A DNA stretch of 64,000 bases from Cryptomeria japonica (Eukaryota; Streptophyta; Pinopsida; Cupressales; Cupressaceae): positions 605,563,137 through 605,627,136 of the forward strand of contig NC_081415.1 in NCBI RefSeq assembly GCF_030272615.1, read 5' to 3'. Every line of letters begins with the position of its first letter. Position 1 is the first letter of the stretch. Position numbers and translations under genes: made by a program. Below are positions 1 to 13,073 of this stretch, in pieces. The notes under the pieces were generated by a model. It saw only the letters and a program-made list of their open reading frames with translations, was not told the DNA's origin and searched no databases.

Positions 1-1199
1 ACAGTTCTAGTTAAGCTCATATACTACACTGCTACACTTCTTTTTCACTTCTCCTCTGCTAACAAAAGATCAAATATTTATTCGCACTTTACACACACTC
101 ACAAATTCCACAGATACATCAACAACACAAAATTATATCATTTAATACAAATCAACAACCTATATTTCAAGGTCAGTTCAATCTACAATACAAATTATAC
201 AATATGACCACACATGCTAAAATAACACATGTGAACTAAAACAATGTCAACTAAGACATAGTATGGACCCAAATCACCATAGTGAACATGAAACACCTCC
301 CAGAATTATGCCTCAAACTTTTGCAACACACCACAATCATCATAAATGTCACATAACATGAAGAACACCATCAGATTTTGAAAAAAGTCATTAACACATA
401 CAATGATCAACACGGACCACCAACATAAATAGGACGCAATCTAGAAACATCCACAAGCATCATGAATTACTGCAACAACAACCACAACAACACCACTTAA
501 TAGAATCTTCATCATCAATATATCAAACCTCAAGAACACTAACTCAACTGACTATCACAACATAAATAGGACGCAATCTAGAAACATCCACAAGCATCAT
601 GAATTACTGCAACAACAACCACAACAACACCACTTAATAGAATCTTCATCATCAATATATCAAACCTCAAGAACACTAACTCAACTGACTATCAAACTTA
701 AATATATGCTTGTGAACATCCAAATCATGAACCACCTGAATTGACCATACACCAAAATGTCCAAAACACTGTTCCAAATCCATGAACAAAGATATAGCAA
801 TCTAGGAGCAATACAAAGAAAAATCCAGAATATTGAACATCACTAAACAATGAAAAAACAATTGCAATATTGAATCATGTAACTCGATCAAATCATCATG
901 TGAACCAATGAAACTTCTATTGAATCAACTAGAGATACTTATCTCAAAACCCTTTAAACCACAACAAATCATCTAAAACACACTGGCCGAACCAACTTAC
1001 TTAATCTGACTACAACACTGGAACACGTAGAGGAATATGTTGACATCAATGATAAAACATTGTTCCAAAAAACTTCTGAACAATATCCAATAGGACCCCA
1101 ATGCCCATTTTTCCAAAGGTTCATTCACCTATACCAGTATAAATACCTATTATAGCTATATTTCAGCCATAAATTACCAAATTGCTTCACAAGAGAAGG
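1..1199. other. AT-rich region, no gene seen
   Basis: I see no open frame with recognisable domains on either strand. The sequence is A/C-rich on the plus strand and holds one exact tandem duplication, listed separately. It may be the leader or 5' LTR of the decayed gypsy element that becomes recognisable at about 1200, but I could not find LTR ends. Confidence 0.5.
421..694. repeat. Exact 137-bp tandem duplication
   Basis: Positions 421-557 and 558-694 read identically by eye, head to tail, starting CAACATAAATAGGACGC. No third copy follows. The perfect match in otherwise decayed sequence points to a recent local duplication by slippage or unequal exchange. It carries no open frame or transposon end. 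Confidence 0.95.
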
Positions 1200-2550
1200 T
1201 TGTCTTAGTGAAGGTTGTCCTAGTCCAATCCAAAGAACTACAAGAGATAAAAGGACCACTAAAAAACTTTGGCAAATATATGGTGAACATAAAGAAACAA
1301 CAAGGCCAAAATACTAGACCTTATGAAGCTCCATATTAACCTAATGGGCCTCCTTACCAAGTTGATCCCTAGGGTCAAAGAAAAAATTATAATGCAAGAC
1401 CTTATCAACTCTATAATCCTAGGACTGCCAACTCTTCAATAAAATGTGTACTATGTAAAATAATATGGCATGAGACTATGAGTGGTATTTCCCTTGTAAT
1501 CATCCTCATAATTATACCACCTGCTCTAATAGAATATTAAATTAGACTCCCATAGTTTAGAAAAATGTTGTAGCTTCTCAAAGGGTAGAACAAGAAGCAA
1601 ATGAATAGCCAAGCACTCAAATTGATCAAGGTAATTCTAATGTTTCCTTCATGAACTGGCAAGGTGAGGAGTTTTGTGAAGTGAATCATCCATGAGGACA
1701 AAGTCAATCTTATGTCCCTATAGCAACAATACAAGGTCAAAAAAGATGGTTGTATACATTGGACAACAACTAGATAAGGGTCAACATCAAGCTAATAAGG
1801 TGGAAAATGAAGATTCTACAAGTCAACAAGGTCAATTTGGAACATGTTTTTCAAAGAGCATTCAAATTTTGCCAAGGAACTAGGTTGCAGTAACCAAAGA
1901 TCATTCAAAAGCACCATGACAACCAATACAAGCACAAGAAAATGTTTTTGTTCTAAAAGGACAACAAGGGGTTAGTACAATTCCATTTAATATCCTAGAG
2001 CATATGAATAAATGTAACACAAATATGTCAATGTGGTACTCCTTATCTATGTGTGGACAAAAGGACATGTTGTAGAATGCCTTAGCCAAGATTTCCTTGT
2101 CTAGTGAACCTCCTAAGAATCAGCCAAAAGTTGTGCTTACAAATAATCCCCAAGGTTAGAAGGAACAACATAATAAAGAATTCAAACCCCCTCCATTCTA
2201 TGTGACCTTAATCATTGGCCCACACCTTCTTTATAATTGTATGATTTACTAAAGAGAAAGTATTTCTTTGATGCCAAATTAAATAGTAGATAAGTTGGGC
2301 TTGTCATATAAACCCCTTGAAAATGGAGTTGTACAGTTGGGTGGGACATCTGTTAACATAGTTGGGGTAATTAGAAATATCAATCTAACCTTGGATAGTT
2401 ACCCAAATTTTTAAATTCTACAAGATGTCCATGTCATAGATCTACCACCATATTTCTCCCATTACCTTTCTAAGGACTCCACTACAAAGTTGGGGGGGGT
2501 ACCTATCATCCAATTGGTTACACATTTTCTTCAAAAATAGACATGGCACT
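1200..2550 (+). pseudogene. Element A gag C-terminus and protease remnant
   Basis: Three-frame reading gives a gag-like tail rich in Gln, Asn and Pro at about 1200-1430. A partial zinc-knuckle-like cluster follows at 1442-1480 (KCVLCKIIWHETM, with the last Cys missing). A retropepsin-like stretch spans about 2200-2550. In it, the segment LVIGP/CMI-like is followed by a broken active site where a D-S/T-G triad would be expected; here a stop lies next to Tyr. Downstream, VVQLGGTSVNIVGVI and KLGGYLSSNW resemble plant gypsy protease flanks. Many stops make it non-coding. The gag and protease assignment rests on domain order and resemblance, without a search. Confidence 0.55.
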
Positions 2551-2553
2551 AAG

Positions 2554-3345
2554 GTGACCATAACATTAGAGTTGATTGCTAAATATCATATAGAACCATA
2601 TGTCCCTAGTCCTGTAAATGAAAATCATGCTTTTCATGAATCAAAAGAACAACCTATTATCTATGATTCCAACACTCCTATAGAAGATATTATTGGTATA
2701 ATTCTAGATGAGTGGTTAGGTGAGGATCATGAAAAATATATTTTCAAACATATGGATAGTTTTGGGTTACACATTTATATGATTCATGAGAAAGATTTTA
2801 TTGTGCCTAACTTGATTAAAGATAACAAAATAGTAGTGTGAACAATAGTCTAATCAACTTTGGTACCTATTCTTTGATGGTTTCAAGAGTAAGGTTGGAG
2901 TTGGTGGAGGTACAATGTCAATTTTTCCAAGTGGTGAGAGTTATAATTCTATTGTTAGGTTTTTTCCTAGTTGTAATAGCAATACAACAAATTATGAAAC
3001 ACTTGTTCATGGTTTAGAATGGACAAAAAAGAAGAATATCAAGTGCTTGTAGGTGTTCAGGGATAGTGAAATTGTGGTAAATTAGGTGAGAAATGTTAAT
3101 ATGACAGAAAATAATTTTCTTAATTTGTATTATAATCATAGAATTTGTGACCTTATAAAAGAATTTGATGTTTTTAACTTGTTGTCTATACCAATAAATC
3201 AGGATAAAAAGGATGATAGGTTGGCTACCATGTGCTCACAATATGACATTCCAACTGAGATAATAAATGTTCAAGCACAACAGTATGTAAAGGCTGTAAG
3301 GCCATTAGTTCTAGATAAAAAACAACAATTAATAAGTGTTTGATA
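2554..3345 (+). pseudogene. Element A spacer and RNase H-like domain upstream of RT
   Basis: An open stretch of 95 codons (2554-2841) links the protease to an RNase H-like domain at about 2860-3340. The RNase H reading contains LFFDGFKSKVGVGGG (first catalytic Asp in FFDG), NTTNYETLVHGLEW (normally A-E-Y-E-A-L), FRDSEIVVN (the G-D-S motif, here RDS), and KKDDRLATMCSQ near the last Asp. This is the pattern of the extra plant-type RNase H seen in Tat-lineage gypsy elements. Its place here, between protease and RT, differs from element J in the same window, where it lies after RT. Several stops show it is dead. Confidence 0.65.
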
Positions 3346-3458
3346 GTGATGAACAAATTATAAATTTCTTGATTGAAGAAGTTGAGTTTGTAGCTAAGAA
3401 TCAACAAAAATAGTAGTAGTAGTTTGGTTATTAGAATTTATAGCTAAAGTCAAATAAA

Positions 3459-4589
3459 TTGCCTAAAGATTTGGTGACTCTAGAGTCTATTTTCAACACT
3501 GGTGATCAAGTGACAAAAGACAAGACTAGCATGTCAATTACACAAGAACACTATGAGCCCATTGGGATCTTCAAGAGAAAACTCCTAAAACTTGGCAAGG
3601 TATGTTCTAAAGAGGAAAAGCATCCTCTTATTTTACTATGTCAATAATTTGATAATGTGTGTTCTTCGGAATATAGAGTTTTGAAATTTCTTTAACCCTA
3701 AAATAGCCCAACACACTATTGAGCTAGGACATAATGTAAAGCTAGTAAGACAAAGGAAAAGGCCTTTGAATCTAAAAATAAAGTGCCTCATGAAGACAAA
3801 GCTAAACAATCTTATCCAAGGTAACATTAATTTTTCCTGTTAAGCACATGTCTTGGGTGTATAATTTAGTTCCTATGAGAAAAAATAATGGTAAAATTAG
3901 GTTGTGCATGGATTTTAGAGACATGAACAAAGCTTCCCTAAAAGATCAATGGAATATATTATAGAAGTTGTATCAGGTTCTAATAGATTCTCTTTGTTAG
4001 ATAGTTTTTTAAGAGATAACTGGATTTTGGTGAAGGAATAAGACCAATACAAAAATGCTTTTTTCACAAAATGGGAAACCATGGCATACAGACAAATGCC
4101 CTTTGGGTTGTCAAATGTTGGTACACCTTTCCAAAGATCTATGGACATGGTTTTTTAGGGCCTCATGAATAAGTTTGTTTGGTTATCCTGATGATATTGC
4201 CATTTTTTAGAAGATGCAAAAGATAATTTCAATCATTTAAGGCAAATCTTTGAGAAATGCAGGGAGTTTGTTTTTTCTCTCAATCATAAGAAGTGCATCT
4301 TTTTTGTCCACAAAAGGAAGCTTCTTGGTCACATAGTTTCAAATCATGGTTGCAATTGACCTTGAAAGAGTAAGTGAAAATTTGGCCCTACCTTTACCAA
4401 CTTGTAAAAAGGGTTTACAAATATTTTTAGGAAGAACTAATTTTGTTGGATGGTTTAATCCTAACATTGCAGTCCTCTTGAAGCCTATAATACCTATATT
4501 GAAGAAAAATACATGGGAGGCAAAGAGAATTTTTGAGAAGATTAAGGAAGCCATAACAAGAACACCAACTCTTGTAAATCCAAACTTGA
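3459..4589 (+). pseudogene. Element A reverse transcriptase, with start of RNase H
   Basis: Broken frames together give the RT order. LCMDFRDMNKAS (about 3903-3935) matches the R-x-C-x-D-F-R-D region. AYRQMPFGLSNVGTPFQRSMD (about 4084-4150) is the conserved PFGL-N-A-P-F-Q region. A YPDD-like active-site segment sits near 4185-4200, and a K-C-x-F...LGH motif lies at 4295-4335. The connection to RNase H begins near 4400 (TFTNL... FVGWFNPNIA) and stops at VNPNL at 4587, where element B was inserted. RNase H continues at 16301. It is non-functional because of frameshifts and stops. Confidence 0.8.
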
Positions 4590-5519
4590 TGCAAGAGCAT
4601 CCCTGATCGATGAGCAATCTTGCATCAACCAAAAATATATTTGCTTTTGCTATTGTTCTGATTATGTGTTTTTGTGTTTCTTTCAGCATTCTCTAGTAGT
4701 TATTTATTTTCTATTGCAGATCAAATTCTTGGATTCCAGTCATGTTCTTATTTCCTATTCTAGATTTGCAGTTCAATTGATCTCTTTTCCAATGAGTTAT
4801 GACTTCTAGACTAGTTGTTCTTGGTTCTCAGAATGGTTTTTGAGCCTATCAGCTTGTCAAAGATTTCTTCTCGTGCAGAGTGATTTCTTGGCTTGTGAAT
4901 CTATTCGGTGTCTTTCTCAATGTTCTTGGGCCCTTTTCCAACCTTCCTTGGTGGTCCGTAATTCATTTACATTATTGGCAAAGGAGATCTTTGCATTTTG
5001 GGGTTGACCTATTTTACATGTTTCATTTTCCTGCTTTGGAGAATGTGATCTTTTGTGGCCGACCCAAATGTTTTCCAGATGGTATATATTGTTATATGTG
5101 ATCCTTTGGATGAAGATAAAAATATATGGAATTATTTTGATGACCTAGGTTGATAATTTATAATTTGGGAATCTCTTAGAGATCTGGATGAGTTGTATTC
5201 TAGGATATAGTTTATAACTGGGCATGTGAGCCTATGTGTAACTAGATCTTTTTTTATTAATAAGTAAATAGTTGCAGAGGGGAAAAACCCTTGTATTAAT
5301 CAAAATAAGAGAATACAAGGCCTAATTCAGTGAGAGTGGTAGGGAGAAATAACCAGGAAGAAAACCCCCTACCTTATCTCTATTCTTTAAACAAAGAAAA
5401 ACTAGCAATAAAGGTTGGATGAGTACAAGACATTAGATACCAACCTCTTAGAAGTAGATAACAGAGGATTTAAAACAAAAATAGATAATAACAAAATTAG
5501 AGAAACCAAAGTCAAAGGG

Positions 5520-6310
5520 AGTCTTCGGAAACACCATCCATAGGAGCACATGCTGCATCCAGGACAATAAGGCATTTAGTGCCATAGTTCAAGTGAGTGA
5601 CCGATTCTACCTTCTCCCTAGGGAGTCGGTAGTCATTTGGGAACCACTCCTCACCAAGCCCAAACCCCTAGTCATTACCAACCACCAAATCTCCATTCTC
5701 CAAAATCCCAAAATCATCAGCACCTACTAGCTCTTCGTTACAAAGAAATTTTGCCCTCCATTTTGATGTGAAGCCATTTTGGATGCCAGTCGCTTTAAGC
5801 AAAAATTTAATGTTCCTGGTAATGACAGGCCAGGTTGCTTAAAGAGTATCAAAGTCCAGGGAGTTAACAATCACGAGCTTCCTCACCTCTGCCCCATTTC
5901 CTAAGGACATATAGTAATTTTGGGGAAGTGGAATCCTCAAATTGGCATCAATATTGTCCAATACAGCATCAATTTCCCCCAATGGGCAATGTTTAAACAT
6001 CATTTGAGTTAACAACTTTTCTCTCTGCTTGCTAGTACCCATATATATCATCATTACAAGGAAAAATGTTAGGATATCGGTATTGGCTCTGTACCTATGA
6101 TAAGCCATAAGGAATTCCTTTCCCAGAATCCTCTTAAGGCTATGGAGAATAAGAGGATGTTGAGAGAAGAGGACCTCCTACAGATGTCTATCCATGATTT
6201 TGCCCAGGAAAGCCATCTAGTGACAAGTAGCTTCAAGGAGAATTGGGGGCTCCATAGCAAGTCATCAAGAAAAGAAAGCAATTGTTTGATGGAAAGATGA
6301 GGGCATGCCA
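5520..6310 (-). pseudogene. Decayed reading frame in the LINE 3' region, unknown product
   Basis: Reading 6310 down to 5520 on the minus strand in a single frame gives a protein-like sequence with only a few stops. Its best open part (6108-5839) starts MAYHRYRANTDILTFFLVMM and continues through a region with PLPQNYYMSLGNGAEV. After a stop it carries on with ATWPVITRNI, KWRAKFLCNEELVGADD and LDAACAPMDGVSEDS, ending near 5520. I do not recognise the family. It shares the frame of ORF2, whose C-terminal RNase H ends 600 bp upstream. It could be a third LINE product, a captured host fragment or an ancient ORF2 extension. The persistence of protein-like composition is the only evidence that it was coding. 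Confidence 0.45.
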
Positions 6311-6921
6311 TTGTTAAATAGCAAGACATCAAACTAGAGAATACAAAACCTGACAAGTAGTTCATGCCAATTGAATACACACATGCATGAAATGCTAGTG
6401 TCCAAACAACATCTCAGCCAAAGTTCATCAACTTAATGTCGATCAACTTTAACCATCAGGTGATTATAAGAAAATCTTGAAAGGATCTAGTTGTAACTAT
6501 ATATTAATTAAAGTACACTTATATCCAATTGCCATGAGGCCCAAACTAGCACAGATCAATGATGATGGAAATGTGTCACATCTCAGTGACAAGAAGAAAC
6601 CTTCACAGGATATCAAATCAATCGGTTGATCTATCCACCAAAAACCATGACCATTAGGTTAAGAATGAGTAAAGTGGCAACTGGAGAGGCAATACACCAG
6701 TTTGCACCACAACTAGTGATGAATACAGAGAGAAACTCAATCAAAAGAAGAGAGAAGAGCACAACTAACAAGAGACTCAATCAGAGAGCACCCCGCTCAA
6801 TGAGTTAGTGAGGATACCATGTCAACTGGTGGAGGCAATACTACATCACCAACCGGCCCAACAAAGAACCATCATCTAGAAGGAGAAGACAATCGTTAGG
6901 AGCCACTACCAACAAACTCAA
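6311..6921 (-). other. LINE C region between ORF2 stop and the 3' frame
   Basis: No coherent frame is seen here on either strand. It is part of the LINE 3' region by position and carries no internal repeat that I could see. Confidence 0.4.
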
Positions 6922-9900
6922 CTAGAAAACATCATTGCTTGGTAGGATAAGCATGTCATAACACCAGTGGAAGATCAGGGGGTCACCAATGGCTACCACC
7001 AATTTAGAGAGTCTATCAGCCTCTCCATTACCTTCCATATAGATGTGGCTAACCCAAAATTCATCAAAGGTGGCTAACATCACCAGAATCAGTTTAAGCC
7101 ATTGGTGAAGGCACCAACTAGGGATGTTATTATAGTGGATCACATTAACCACATTTATTGAGTCTCCCTTCAGATAGATTCTTTGTACCTTGAGCTCCTT
7201 CCCTAACTAAAGGCCTCTTAAAGCTACTCTGAATTCAACTTCATTGTTAGTAGCAACTCCAATCTTTTCAGAGATTTCTTTTATACAGATACCATCAAAA
7301 TCCCTCAAAATACAACCAATACCACTTTGACCCAGATTTCCTGCAGAAGCACCATCGAAGTTTACCTTGCTCCACCCTAACTCTAGCGTATCCCATTTCA
7401 CCCCCACTCTTGGATTGACCTGATCCATCGGGGTTCCCAAGCCAAAGAGCAATGGAATGAGTAGATTTGGAAGAGCTAGCTTAATCTTCCAATCCCAGTG
7501 TGTGTACAAATTCTTCTTTAATGATTTAGATTGAGCAGCCTCATTCAAGAGCTCAGTCAGGTGGTTCTCAATTTTCCCACAAAGAAACATTAAGCTCATC
7601 TCTTTACCCTAGAAGATTCTACAATTCCTTTCTTTCCAAATTTCCCAAATCAGAAGCGATGGTAGGATATAAAGAAAATAAGAAAAAATAGCCTTTCCTA
7701 CTAGTTTAGGCCATTGCAAAAACCCCTTATCCAACCCTAATGGGAAGGGACCGAAGATTCTCAATTTTCTCATGAAATGCCACCAACAGTGGCTAGAGAA
7801 TTTGTAGTGGAGAAGTAGATGCTACGCACTCTCTTCATGCTCTAGACATAAAATGCATCTACTAGGTTCATTGATACCCATTGAATAGAGCGTTTCTTTA
7901 GTTAGGATCTTTTTCTAACAAGCCAACCAGGCAAAAGAGCCTACTTTGGGAAGGAGGTGTCAATGCCAAAAAAGATTAACAGGCCAATCTTATTTTTCTA
8001 TAACCGCTTCTTCCAATTTGTAACCAAAACATACTTTGTATTTACCATCAGAGGAACCATGCCACCTAATAATGTCCTTTTTAGGGGAAGGGAAAATAAT
8101 CCTTTTGCTGAGAATGTCGGAAAACAAGTCTTTTTGATGCTGATCCAAGTCCAAGGGATCCAAGGAGTTCCATTTCCACTTAGCAATACCATTTTCTTGG
8201 ATAGGATAACCATAATCACAGATATTGTGCCCCCAAAGGCAACAATTTTCTACCATAATAGGTTGCAGTGAGGGATTGAGACATAAGACATCTTCACCAA
8301 CCCAAGACTCAATCCAAAAGGACGCATCCCTACCATTCCTGACATCCTAGGTAACCTGATCACTTATGATTTCCCTGCTATCCACAATAAAATTCTAGAT
8401 GGCCAAGCCTCTGGGGGGACTATTTATAGTGAGAATCATTTTTGGCTCCAAGGAGTCCAGATATTTATGTTTTAGAAGCCTTGCCTATTTTTGCTTCCCA
8501 CCACTACAAATTTCCCAAACCAATTTTGCACCCATAGCTAAATTCATAATTGAGATTTGGTGAATGCCAGCACCCCCTGCCTTTTTTGGTTAGTAGATCT
8601 TTTTCCAAGCTACCAAAGGAAATTTCCCTATATCATCTGAACAATTCCAAAGGAAATTTCTCATTAGAGAGATCAATTCATCTTCAATTGCCATCGGTAA
8701 TCTCAGGCAAGCCATGGAAAAAACCAATAGCATAGAAAGGACCGATTTTATCATAGTGAGTTTCCTAGTAGAGGATAACCACTTGCCTTTCCAAATTGCA
8801 AGCTTGGATTTTCACTTATCAATAAGATGCTTCCAATAATGAGTTTTGTTATTGCCAATGAAGAGCGGGGTTCCAAGAAATTTCTCTGGGAAGTTTGCAA
8901 CTCTAAGATTAAGAATCCTTGATAATACACCTTGCAAGTTAATCAGAGTGTTGACAAAAAACACTTTAGATTTGTGCCAATTGATTTTCTACCTGGAAGC
9001 CATATAGTAATCATCGAGGCATGATTTAATAATTCTTACCTCCCTCCTACAAGACGAACCAAATAGAATGGTATCATCGACAAACTAAAAATGAGTCATT
9101 TTTTCAACCCCTGTTGCCACATTGACTCCAATCCAATGATCATCTTATTGAAGAGCTCTTATTGATTGACCAAAGGTTTCAACCATTATGATAAACAAAA
9201 ATGGTGATATTAGATCACCTTGTCGAATTCCTCTTTTCAACTAAAAGAAGCCATGAGATGAGCCATTAACCAAAACAGAGAATTTGGGGGAGGCTAGACA
9301 ACTCGTGACCCATGTGATCCATTCCTTGAAAAAGCCAAATTTATTAAGAACTTCAAATAAGAAATCCCTATCCACCATATCATAAGCTTTTAGAATATCC
9401 AGTTTTAAAATCATATAGGAATCCTTGGTTTTCTTTGCCATGTGAAGCATTTCATGAGCAATGATAATGCCTTCCACAATGGATCTTCCAAGGGCAAAAC
9501 CACTTTGTTCATCTGATATGATGTATTTAAGGAGGGGCTTCAATCTGTTGGCTATAATCTTTGTTACAATCTTATAGACTATGTTGTATAAAGCAACAGG
9601 CCTAAAATCATTGATCTGTTGAGGTTTTTTCTTTTTCGGGATTAGAGTAAAAAAGGTGTGATTAATAGCACCTAATATAGTCATTTTCTTTCTTGATTCT
9701 TCTATTGCAAGATGTAGATCTTGAGTGATGATATCCCAAAAATGAGGGAAAAAAGCAACAGGGAAGCCATCAGGGCCAGGAGTCTTATCAGGTTTCAGCT
9801 GGAAGGTAATTTTCCTTACTTCATCAATTAAAATCGGAGTAAAGAGAACTGTATTTTGACTATCAGATATTATGGATGGGATTGAGTTAAAAATTCTGGC

Positions 9901-11165
9901 TCTTGCTTCATGATCGATCTAGTGATCACCATTCAATAAAGAATCAAAGAATCTTACAACTTCTTGCACAATATCCTCATAGTTCTTGACAATGACTCCA
10001 TCCGGTCTCATAACCTCTGATATTTTGTTTCTATTTCGAATGGCAATGGTCGACTGATGGATGAATTTGGTGTTTTTGTCACCTCCCTTTAGCCATAACT
10101 CCCTTGATTTTTGACACCAATGGATTTCCTCACACCGAAGGATTTCATTTAGATCAGATTTGAGAGTATTTTCTTTGATAAATAAATCCTCATTCATTCC
10201 TGAAGTAATAATAGAGTTGGTTATTTCTTCCAACTCAGCCTTAATTCTTAATTCCTCCATATGAATATTCTTGAATTGGCTCCTATTTCATTCTTTGATC
10301 TTAACCTTAATATACTTGAGCTTCTTATTGAGTATGAATAATCTCGAATGGTTCCTAAGAACTGGTTCGATCCACCAAACAGATATAAGATCATATAACT
10401 CAGGCACTCTGAACCATATTTTCTCAAACCAGAAAGGAGTATCTCCCTCTGCTTGTCCCACAACGACCTCTAGACAGATCGAGTAGTGATCTGATCCAAT
10501 AAGCGGGAGAATCGATGACTCTAAAGCTATATTTTGACCTAGCCACTCACCAGTAACAAGAAACTGGTCAAGCCATTCAACAATATTAGCAAAACCTACT
10601 CTCCTATTCGTCCATGTGAAAACTCCATTTTTAGGAACAATGTCTAGTAGGTGATTCTTCTCAACAAATTCCAAAAAGTCCTTCTGGGACATACCAGTCC
10701 TTTGATTACCCCCACTTTTCTCAATGCTATAAGGATCATATTGAAGTCCCTGGCTACCACACAACTGCCATCGGTAATACTATTAGGTTTTATGGTTAAG
10801 AGATCCCAGAGAGCACGTTTATCGCCAACAGAAGATGGTCTGTACACATTAAAAAGATTAAAATTCTCATTCCATCCAAGGATAGTTACCAAGAAATTTT
10901 GTCAATACTTATCTTCGCCAACAAGAGAGATCCTAACATTCATGGGATTCCAAATGATTCCCAAGCCACTAGATGCTCCATCCAATTGCCTAAACAGACC
11001 ATTCCACTATTTCTAAACTCTCATTTTAGCATCAATCCTAGCCTTACTCCATTTAGTTTCTTGTAGTAGCCAAATATCTTCTTTGGCATCATCAATCTAG
11101 CACTTAATCAAGCACCATTTGTTAGGAGCATTAATGCCCCTGATATTCCAAGATAAGAGTTTCAT
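6922..11165 (-). pseudogene. LINE C ORF2: endonuclease, reverse transcriptase and RNase H polyprotein
   Basis: ORF2 starts at the ATG at 11165 with MKLLSWNIRGINAPNKWC, the usual opening of a plant L1 apurinic/apyrimidinic endonuclease. LLQETKWSK, the catalytic region VVARDFNMIL and the late motif LIGSDHYSICLE (about 10500) follow. The frame changes once near 10770, then stays constant to the end. RT motifs include LIPKKKKPQQINDFRPVALYN (split over 9600-9640), SGFALGRSIVEG, LKLDILKAYDMVDRDF and the active site FVDDTILF (about 9070-9090). A zf-RVT-like segment, CILCLEHEESA, lies near 7850. The C-terminus is an RNase H (about 7420-6950) with WSKVNFDGASAGNLGQSG, NNEVEFRVALRGL and KGDSINVVNVI. ORF2 would copy the element at nicked DNA. 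About a dozen stops inactivate it. Confidence 0.9.
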
Positions 11166-11243
11166 TGCTCCTGGGGAAGGTCATTTCCCTTCCCTAAATT
11201 AAGTTTGGTTTGACCACACTGGCCACTGCTAGCATTTTTTTTT

Positions 11244-13043
11244 TTATTTGTGCCCCCACACACCTTTTGGCTTAAAATTTGGTTTGTCAATAGCTGAATC
11301 CGACTTCCCAAAACCTTTTGTAGTAACCTCCAATATAAGATCAGAGTCAGGTTCAAAGTCTTCATCTCCCTCTGAGGAGGAAGATTCAATTTCACCATCT
11401 TCCAATTCAATACCTATCGTGTAGAAAATCTTCCCTCCCATCTCCCTTGGAGTACTAGCCTCCATACCCTGAGTATGAAAATTGCAATCTTCAATTGCCA
11501 ATTGATTCCTAGGCACAAGAGGAGAGGGTGGAAGCGAATCGGCTAATTTGGATTCAATATCCACCTGTAAGGTTTTAGTCTTTTCTAGAAGTATGAGAAG
11601 ATCTTGTTGGCTCTCACTTTGAATAGAGGAGGGAGGAGCTATGTTCAAAGGAGTTTCCTTTGTCAATGAAACATTCTCATTATCATGAGTTTCATTGCAA
11701 AAATATTCCTCGGTATCAGTAGAGATAGGGGGTTCTGGTTGCAGCTTTTCTTCAATAAGAAATTGCATACAGGAATAACTTCTCTGTATCATAGCCAAAA
11801 CATCACCACTTAAGTTGGTGTGGTCCAAGGAGAATCATTTATGACAAATATGCAACTGATCTTCTCTATCAATATTTTGGACCCAGATCTTCCCGACACC
11901 AATAATTTTGACTTCATTGGGGATCTTGGTGATTTGATCTTTGCTAATGCAAATTCTAAGGAAGCTTCCCCATAATTTATCCTCTAAAATGTCATCAGCC
12001 GATACAAAGGTGCCAAGGTTTTTCCATATATCCTTAATGACATCAATGTGCCAGTAATTTGAGGGACAGTTGTAGAATCTTATCCATACCTTGATGTCCG
12101 GTAATACATGCGTTCGGGGATTGAAATTGGGTTGCCAATCAATGATGTGAACTTCAATACCATCCAAGATGTATGGAATTTTTTTTTTAGATTCCCATTT
12201 CTCCTCATTGCTCATAAATTCAATCATATATAAATCATTTGGGAGAATATTAATGTTAATATCCTTTCCCCATTGTGCTCTACACTAGGATTCAAACTTG
12301 TCCTTAACCCATTTTCCACCACCCTACTTGATGAAAAGGCAAAACTCAAGCAAACTCGACCTAGCAGAATAGACTTTATTTTCATCCAAAAAGATGGTAG
12401 GTCTTGAGGTTATTCTTACTGGTTTAGGATGATGGGGTCGATGAGGGAGGCAGGTCCATCTTCAGAAGTCAGAGTTACTCTCTCAGTCTGACCAAGGGTT
12501 CTGATTTTTAGGGTGGAAGTTAGATCTCCAAAACTTGGCATTGTCCACCATTGAGTTATCTTTCTCAAAGCGCCCATTCTGCATTTGGAAATTACCATGA
12601 GCTTTTGGAGGGACCAAAATAGGTTCATAATGAGGATTTCCTCTCTCAATTGCCACACAGGGGATGCTAGATTCAGGCGATGGATACCAGTTTGGGGGGG
12701 CCTTAGAAGCAGGATGCTTAGCCTTACAAAACCAACCTTTTTTATTCCAAATGAAACCATTTTCCTTCCATTTATGAGGGTCAATAGGGCACTTCTTATC
12801 ACTTGAATATGGATTTCCAAACTTTATCCGCGATCTAGAATATCTGTTACCCTGGAGCATGTTTACTTTCCCATTATTAACCGGTTTTTGAGCAGATTGT
12901 AATCTACCTGTTTCGATGGGAAAGGCAATATCCGCTTCATCACTCCACGATCCAGCCTTTGTAGCTTGAGTGCTATAACTTCACACATCAGTACCCCTAC
13001 TCCTATCACCATTGTCGATCCTTCTACCTTCCAACGCCACCAT
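11244..13043 (-). pseudogene. LINE C ORF1: DUF4283-type nucleic-acid-binding protein
   Basis: A single minus-strand frame runs from an ATG at 13043 (MVALEGRRIDNGDRSRGTDV) to the stop at 11244 (GVWGHK), broken by several in-frame stops but no frameshift. The middle part (about 12400-11835) has the DUF4283 pattern of plant L1 ORF1 proteins: FLDENKVYSARSSLLEFCLF, then KVWIRFYNCPSNYWHIDVI and GTFVSADDILEDKLWGSF. The C-terminal 190 residues are acidic and low in complexity (EDGEIESSSSEGDEDFEPDSD), typical of an unstructured tail. Such proteins bind LINE RNA. ORF2 begins 78 bp downstream. I could not confirm a C-terminal CCHC knuckle. Confidence 0.8.
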
Positions 13044-13073
13044 TTCAATCCATATGAATTTGAGGTAAATTAT

